A stretch of DNA of 18,449 nt from an uncultured Eubacteriales bacterium (GTDB lineage: Bacteria; Bacillota; Clostridia; Oscillospirales; Acutalibacteraceae), in the NCBI GenBank assembly GCA_902462035.1, contig CABQAC010000012.1, positions 1-18,449 on the forward strand, given 5' to 3'. Each line of letters opens with the position of its first letter. Positions within the stretch are counted from its first letter, which is position 1. The notes under the pieces were generated by a model, which saw only the letters and a program-made list of their open reading frames with translations, did no database searches and had not been told where the DNA came from. Below, in pieces: positions 15,444 to 18,449 of this stretch. Made by a program: the position numbers and the translations under genes.

Positions 15444-16208
15444 TTATTGATTTTTTTCGAACAGCATCCGGAGACCGTCCAGCAGCAGTGTTTCCGATAA
15501 TTCTACCGGACGGCGGCAGTGACCCACAATATCCCGGGCCAGCCCGCCCGTGGCAACCACGGTACAAGGGGCGCCCAATTCCTGTTCAATACGGTCGCAC
15601 ATGCCGTCGATCATCGAAGCGGTTCCGAACACCGCGCCGGCGTTCATGCAATCGATGGTATTGGCGCCGATGACCTTAGGCGGCGCTTCCAATCCGATCT
15701 GGGGGAGCTGGGCAGTCCGGGCGCACAGCGCTTCCAGCGAAATACGCACCCCGGCCATAATGCAGCCGCCGATCATGCTGCGGTGCTGGTCCAGCACCGC
15801 GATGGTTGTGGCGGTGCCCATGTCGATTACGATGCAGGGACAGGGATACCGTTCCAGCGCCGCCACACAGCCGGCTACAAAATCGGCGCCCAGCGTGGCA
15901 GGGTTATCGATGCGGATGTTGAGCCCGGTTTTAATTCCCGGCCCCACCAGCAGCGGCGTGGTGCCGGTAATTTTTTTTACGGCGCGGCCAATATAAGTAG
16001 TCAGGGGCGGCACCACCGAACTGATGATGGAACCCTCGATTTTTTGGGCTTTTACGCCGTAAATATCCAAAATATCCCGCAATTCGATGGCGTATTGGTC
16101 CTCCATCCGCGACTTGTCGCTAGCCATGCGGGAAACAAACTGAAGCTTCTCGCCGTCGTAGCATCCGATGGTAATGTTGGTATTGCCGATATCGATGGCA
16201 AGGATCAC
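15444..16208 (-). CDS. coaX: type III pantothenate kinase
   Basis: This 254-residue enzyme phosphorylates pantothenate, the first step of coenzyme A synthesis. It belongs to the ASKHA fold: phosphate-1 motif AIDIGNTN (4-11), the catalytic Asp109 in ATLGADFVAG, and phosphate-2 motif VIDMGTATT (127-135). Type III enzymes need a monovalent cation and escape feedback inhibition by CoA, so supply must be controlled at expression or uptake. The start is GTG at 16208, with AAAGGGG about 9 bases upstream. It is the first gene of a minus-strand pair with the ECF S component, under a TATAAT promoter, and divergent from a dipeptidase gene. It could formally be confused with Baf-type regulators, which share the fold; the intact motifs favour the kinase. 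Confidence 0.96.
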   Translation of the reverse strand: MILAIDIGNTNITIGCYDGEKLQFVSRMASDKSRMEDQYAIELRDILDIYGVKAQKIEGSIISSVVPPLTTYIGRAVKKITGTTPLLVGPGIKTGLNIRIDNPATLGADFVAGCVAALERYPCPCIVIDMGTATTIAVLDQHRSMIGGCIMAGVRISLEALCARTAQLPQIGLEAPPKVIGANTIDCMNAGAVFGTASMIDGMCDRIEQELGAPCTVVATGGLARDIVGHCRRPVELSETLLLDGLRMLFEKNQ

Positions 16209-16246
16209 GGCAGTTTCCCCTTTCCAGTTGTGCTCTTTCTGTTAAA

Positions 16247-16276
16247 ATTATATCATTATTGTGTCCGGTTGCGCAA
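16247..16276 (-). promoter_or_regulatory. promoter of coaX (minus strand)
   Basis: Read on the minus strand, TTGCGC (16276-16271) and a perfect TATAAT (16252-16247) are 18 bases apart. Transcription would start near 16240, about 32 bases before the GTG start of coaX. The -10 is strong; the -35 is a partial match. Confidence 0.65.
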
Positions 16277-16284
16277 GAGAATTT

Positions 16285-16302
16285 GCATCTAAGGGTAGAT
16301 GC
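16285..16302. promoter_or_regulatory. palindromic operator candidate between divergent promoters
   Basis: GCATCTA (16285-16291) and TAGATGC (16296-16302) form a perfect 7-bp inverted repeat around AGGG. It lies upstream of the coaX -35 and overlaps the -35 region of the dipeptidase promoter, a place where a dimeric regulator could control either or both directions. It is not followed by a T-run and lies outside both predicted transcripts, so it is not a terminator. The regulator is unknown. Confidence 0.45.
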
Positions 16303-16327
16303 TTTCTGGGATGGAAAGTTGTATAAT
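16299..16327 (+). promoter_or_regulatory. promoter of the dipeptidase gene
   Basis: A perfect TATAAT stands at 16322-16327, 33 bases before the ATG. The -35 at 17-base spacing reads ATGCTT (16299-16304), which is poor, so the promoter may need an activator or be weak. The palindrome at 16285-16302 overlaps this -35. Confidence 0.5.
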
Positions 16328-16359
16328 ATGGTATAAAATCGCAATGAGGAGGCAGACGC

Positions 16360-17715
16360 ATGTTTGGAAAACGCATTCTGTCCTATTGGGACGACATCGT
16401 GGCGGATTTATCCGCGCTGGTGGCGATTCCTTCCGTCCGGTCCGAGGCCCGGCCTGGGGAACCATACGGCGCGGGGCCTGCTGAAGCGCTCCGCTGGTTT
16501 GAACGGCGCGCGGCCTCTCTTGGACTCAAGGTCCAGGACATCGACCACCGGGCCGGGCACGCCGAATACGGCGAAGGCAAAGAATACGGCGGCGTGCTGG
16601 TGCATTTGGACGTGGTGCCGGCGGGGGAAGGATGGGAGACCAATCCCTTTAAGCTGGCGCGGCGGGACGGCGTTTTTTATGGCCGCGGGGTGGAAGATAA
16701 CAAAAGCTACGCGGTAATCGCGCTGCACTGCCTGCGCGCGCTGCGGGACGCGGGTGTCGCGGGCAGCCGCCGTATGCGTGTCATTTTCGGCGCCGACGAA
16801 GAATGCGGCATGTCGGACATGGAAGCCTATTTCAAAGCCCAGCCGCTGCCAGAAATGGCGTTTACGCCGGATGTGGCCTATACGGTCTGCAACCGGGAAA
16901 AAGGTATTTTGCAGTTTGAATTGGCAGCGCCCCACCACCCGGGCGATTTGTGGGTTGATGGAGGAGGCGCGGTGAACGCTGTGCCCGATCAGGCCAAGGC
17001 GGTATGGCCCGGAGCGGCTGCAGAGGAAGCAGTATTGCGCCGCCGGGCCGAAAAAAACGCGTGCCGCATCACGGTGGAGCGGCGGGAAGAAGGGATTTGC
17101 GTTGTCTCGGACGGAACGGCAAGCCACGCGATGGAACCGGAAAAAGGCGTCAACGCGGTGACCCATTTGCTCTTGTTGCTGCATGAGGCGGAGATGGATA
17201 ATGTTTGCCGTTTTGTGGAAAACTGGATTGGAACGGAACTGGACGGCAACACATTGCAAATCCGGTGCGCGGACGCGCCCTCCGGTCCGTTAACCTTAAA
17301 TTTAGGCTACCTCCATTGCGACGGCGCCGTCACCCGGGCAGGGGTGGATATCCGATACCCGGTAACGGCGGACGGCATCGCGATTTGGGAAAAAATCCAA
17401 AAGGCTGCCAATCAATCCGGGGTGGAATCTCGCATTCTACACCACCAGCCGCCGCTGTATTTGCCCGAAGACCATCCTTTGATCCGGCTGTTGGTATCGG
17501 TTTACGAGGATGTCACCGGAGAAAAAGCGGTGGTGTTTTCCACCGGCGGCGGAACGTACGCCCGGGCGCTTCAAGGCAGGGGCGTCGGTTTTGGGGGATC
17601 GCTGCCCGGACGCCCAGGCCACGGCCATACCTGCCGCGAACAGGTTTTGGAGGAGGATCTGCGCCTGCACGCTCAGATCTGCTTGGAAGCCATGTACCGC
17701 ATGATGACACAATAA
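16360..17715 (+). CDS. M20-family dipeptidase (PepV/Sapep-like)
   Basis: This 451-residue cytoplasmic metallopeptidase likely cleaves dipeptides, or Xaa-His or beta-Ala peptides, using two zinc or manganese ions. Metal and catalytic residues are His82 and the adjacent Asp84 in VHLDVVPAGEGW, the bridging Asp113 in GRGVEDNKSYAV, Glu147 (base) and Glu148 in GADEECGMSD, Asp171 in FTPDVAYTV and His423 in GHGHTCREQ. A lid domain is inserted between about residues 180 and 300, as in PepV. The usual DDKG(P) after the bridging Asp is replaced by DNKSY, a noticeable deviation. The strong GAGGAGG site about 9 bases upstream supports the ATG at 16360. It is probably monocistronic, between the coaX-side promoter region and a separate promoter at 17732. 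Confidence 0.9.
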   Translation: MFGKRILSYWDDIVADLSALVAIPSVRSEARPGEPYGAGPAEALRWFERRAASLGLKVQDIDHRAGHAEYGEGKEYGGVLVHLDVVPAGEGWETNPFKLARRDGVFYGRGVEDNKSYAVIALHCLRALRDAGVAGSRRMRVIFGADEECGMSDMEAYFKAQPLPEMAFTPDVAYTVCNREKGILQFELAAPHHPGDLWVDGGGAVNAVPDQAKAVWPGAAAEEAVLRRRAEKNACRITVERREEGICVVSDGTASHAMEPEKGVNAVTHLLLLLHEAEMDNVCRFVENWIGTELDGNTLQIRCADAPSGPLTLNLGYLHCDGAVTRAGVDIRYPVTADGIAIWEKIQKAANQSGVESRILHHQPPLYLPEDHPLIRLLVSVYEDVTGEKAVVFSTGGGTYARALQGRGVGFGGSLPGRPGHGHTCREQVLEEDLRLHAQICLEAMYRMMTQ

Positions 17716-17731
17716 ATGACGCGGAAAACGC

Positions 17732-17760
17732 TTGATTTCCCGCGCGCTTTCCAGTAAGAT
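17732..17760 (+). promoter_or_regulatory. possible promoter of the terminal membrane-protein gene
   Basis: TTGATT (17732-17737) and TAAGAT (17755-17760) are 17 bases apart, each matching four of six sigma-A consensus bases. Transcription would start near 17767, inside the cluster of TGACAA half-sites. The two perfect TTGACA words downstream (17771, 17782) have no -10 at the correct distance and are better read as part of that cluster. Confidence 0.45.
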
Positions 17761-17763
17761 GAT

Positions 17764-17789
17764 GTTGTCATTGACAAATGATTGACAAC
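17764..17789. promoter_or_regulatory. TGACAA half-site cluster, operator candidate
   Basis: Three copies of the hexamer occur within 26 bases: TTGTCA (17765-17770, inverted), TGACAA (17772-17777) and TGACAA (17783-17788). The first two form a perfect inverted repeat with a 1-base centre; the last two are direct repeats of ATTGACAA 11 bases apart, one helical turn; the outer pair is GTTGTCA-N12-TGACAAC. The cluster covers the predicted start site, where a bound regulator would repress. The regulator is unknown. Confidence 0.5.
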
Positions 17790-17807
17790 ACGAAAGGGGG
17801 ATGTCCT

Positions 17808-18449
17808 GTGAGAGAGAAATGGAAAAAGATTAACTGGGAAACGCTCGTTTTCTGGTTCGTCTTTGTCACGCTGATCGGATCGGCGATTTTCTCCGCGATA
17901 TCCATCGGTACCGCGCCGGCGCATTTGGAGGAAGGGGAACCGTACCAAAAGCTGAAAAGCGATTATGTCTTGATGGTGTTGCAATGTGTGCTGGGCGCTG
18001 TCGTCATGTTCCTGCCTACTTTGATCGAGCACAGGTTTAAAATTCAAATCCCCGGCTTTATGTATATCGTATTTATCGTCTTTTTGTACGGCGCCATCTA
18101 TTTGGGCGAAGTACGGAGCTTTTACTACAAAATCCCCCATTGGGACACCATCCTTCATACCTTCAGCGGCGCGATGCTGGGCGCGGTGGGGTTTGTGTTC
18201 GTGGATATTCTAAATAAGAGCAAACGGGTCAGGCTGATGTTAAGTCCGCTGTTCGTTTCTATTTTCGCGCTTTGTTTTGCCGTGACGCTGGGCGTGCTGT
18301 GGGAATTTTACGAGTATGCGGTGGACGGTTTGCTGGGGCTGAATATGCAAAAATTCGCCTTGGAGGACGGTACGCCTTTGGCGGGGCGGCTGGCGCTGGA
18401 GGATACCATGGAAGATTTACTGGTGGACGCGCTGGGCGCGCTGGTTATC
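17808..18449 (+). CDS. multi-pass membrane protein, possibly DUF2238/YjdF-like, C-terminus missing
   Basis: Starting at GTG 17808, 214 codons are open to the window edge. AAAGGGGG lies about 9 bases upstream. A short basic N-terminus (MREKWKKINWETLVFW) leads into hydrophobic segments at about 14-34, 52-66, 76-92, 110-130 and 140-160. A loop with PHWDTILHTFSGAMLGA precedes the fourth segment and VLWEFYEYAVDGLLGLNMQ follows the fifth. The D-x-x-L-H-x-x-S-G and W-E-F-x-E-Y elements with membrane-embedded charged residues recall the uncharacterised DUF2238/YjdF family of Gram-positive membrane proteins. I am not certain of the family and no function is known. A minus-strand reading of 17673-18158 is a shadow. 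Confidence 0.75.
   Translation, partial: MREKWKKINWETLVFWFVFVTLIGSAIFSAISIGTAPAHLEEGEPYQKLKSDYVLMVLQCVLGAVVMFLPTLIEHRFKIQIPGFMYIVFIVFLYGAIYLGEVRSFYYKIPHWDTILHTFSGAMLGAVGFVFVDILNKSKRVRLMLSPLFVSIFALCFAVTLGVLWEFYEYAVDGLLGLNMQKFALEDGTPLAGRLALEDTMEDLLVDALGALVI

Noticed and set aside
15519..16292. 257-codon plus-strand frame opposite coaX
   Set aside because: Shadow of coaX, which has all kinase motifs; the His/Gly-rich translation is typical of antisense frames.
16408..17259. 283-codon minus-strand frame within the dipeptidase gene
   Set aside because: Shadow of the M20 peptidase, with low-complexity composition and no recognisable domain.
17771..17787. Two perfect TTGACA words as -35 boxes
   Set aside because: No -10 hexamer lies 16-18 bases downstream; the region there is the ribosome binding site.

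Overview
The window reads as ordinary chromosomal DNA from an endospore-forming, low-to-mid-GC Gram-positive bacterium of the Clostridia, possibly an Oscillospirales/Ruminococcaceae-like lineage. The evidence is a three-gene spore germinant receptor operon, HPr kinase, a rapZ-whiA gene pair, strong AGGAGG-type ribosome binding sites and the gene order around murB and pfkA. The lineage call is an inference from gene content. No mobile element, CRISPR array, rRNA or tRNA is visible, and no complete gene appears broken. No stretch above about 300 bases lacks a gene.

Layout. (1) Positions 1-235, minus strand: the N-terminus of a DUF421 (YetF-like) membrane protein, cut by the window edge. (2) 433-4353, plus: a germinant receptor operon in A-B-C order, divergent from the DUF421 gene. 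(3) 4532-13623, plus: a tightly packed run of hprK, a YcdX-like PHP phosphatase, a ROK sugar kinase, murB, rapZ, whiA and dnaE, with gaps of 16-81 bases or an overlap. It starts at a good sigma-A-type promoter (TATAAT at 4415). (4) 13731-14699, plus: pfkA with its own promoter, ending in a perfect 15-bp hairpin terminator that also serves the convergent genes. (5) 14757-16208, minus: coaX followed by an ECF-transporter substrate-binding subunit, likely a pantothenate or pantothenate-precursor module. (6) 16360-17715, plus: an M20/PepV-type dipeptidase, divergent from coaX, with a 7-bp-arm palindrome between the two promoters. (7) 17808-18449, plus: the start of a multi-pass membrane protein, preceded by a promoter-like sequence and a cluster of TGACAA half-sites.

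How the genes fit together. The central run combines carbon-status signalling (HprK, RapZ), sugar phosphorylation (ROK kinase, and 6-phosphofructokinase next door), cell-wall precursor synthesis (MurB), a division/sporulation-linked DNA-binding protein (WhiA) and replication (DnaE). This is a known Firmicutes neighbourhood. The points that stand out are the lack of a yvcK gene between rapZ and whiA, a ROK kinase overlapping murB by 14 bases, a DUF421 gene back-to-back with the germination operon, and two candidate operators near 16.29 kb and 17.77 kb. I found no convincing wholly new system.
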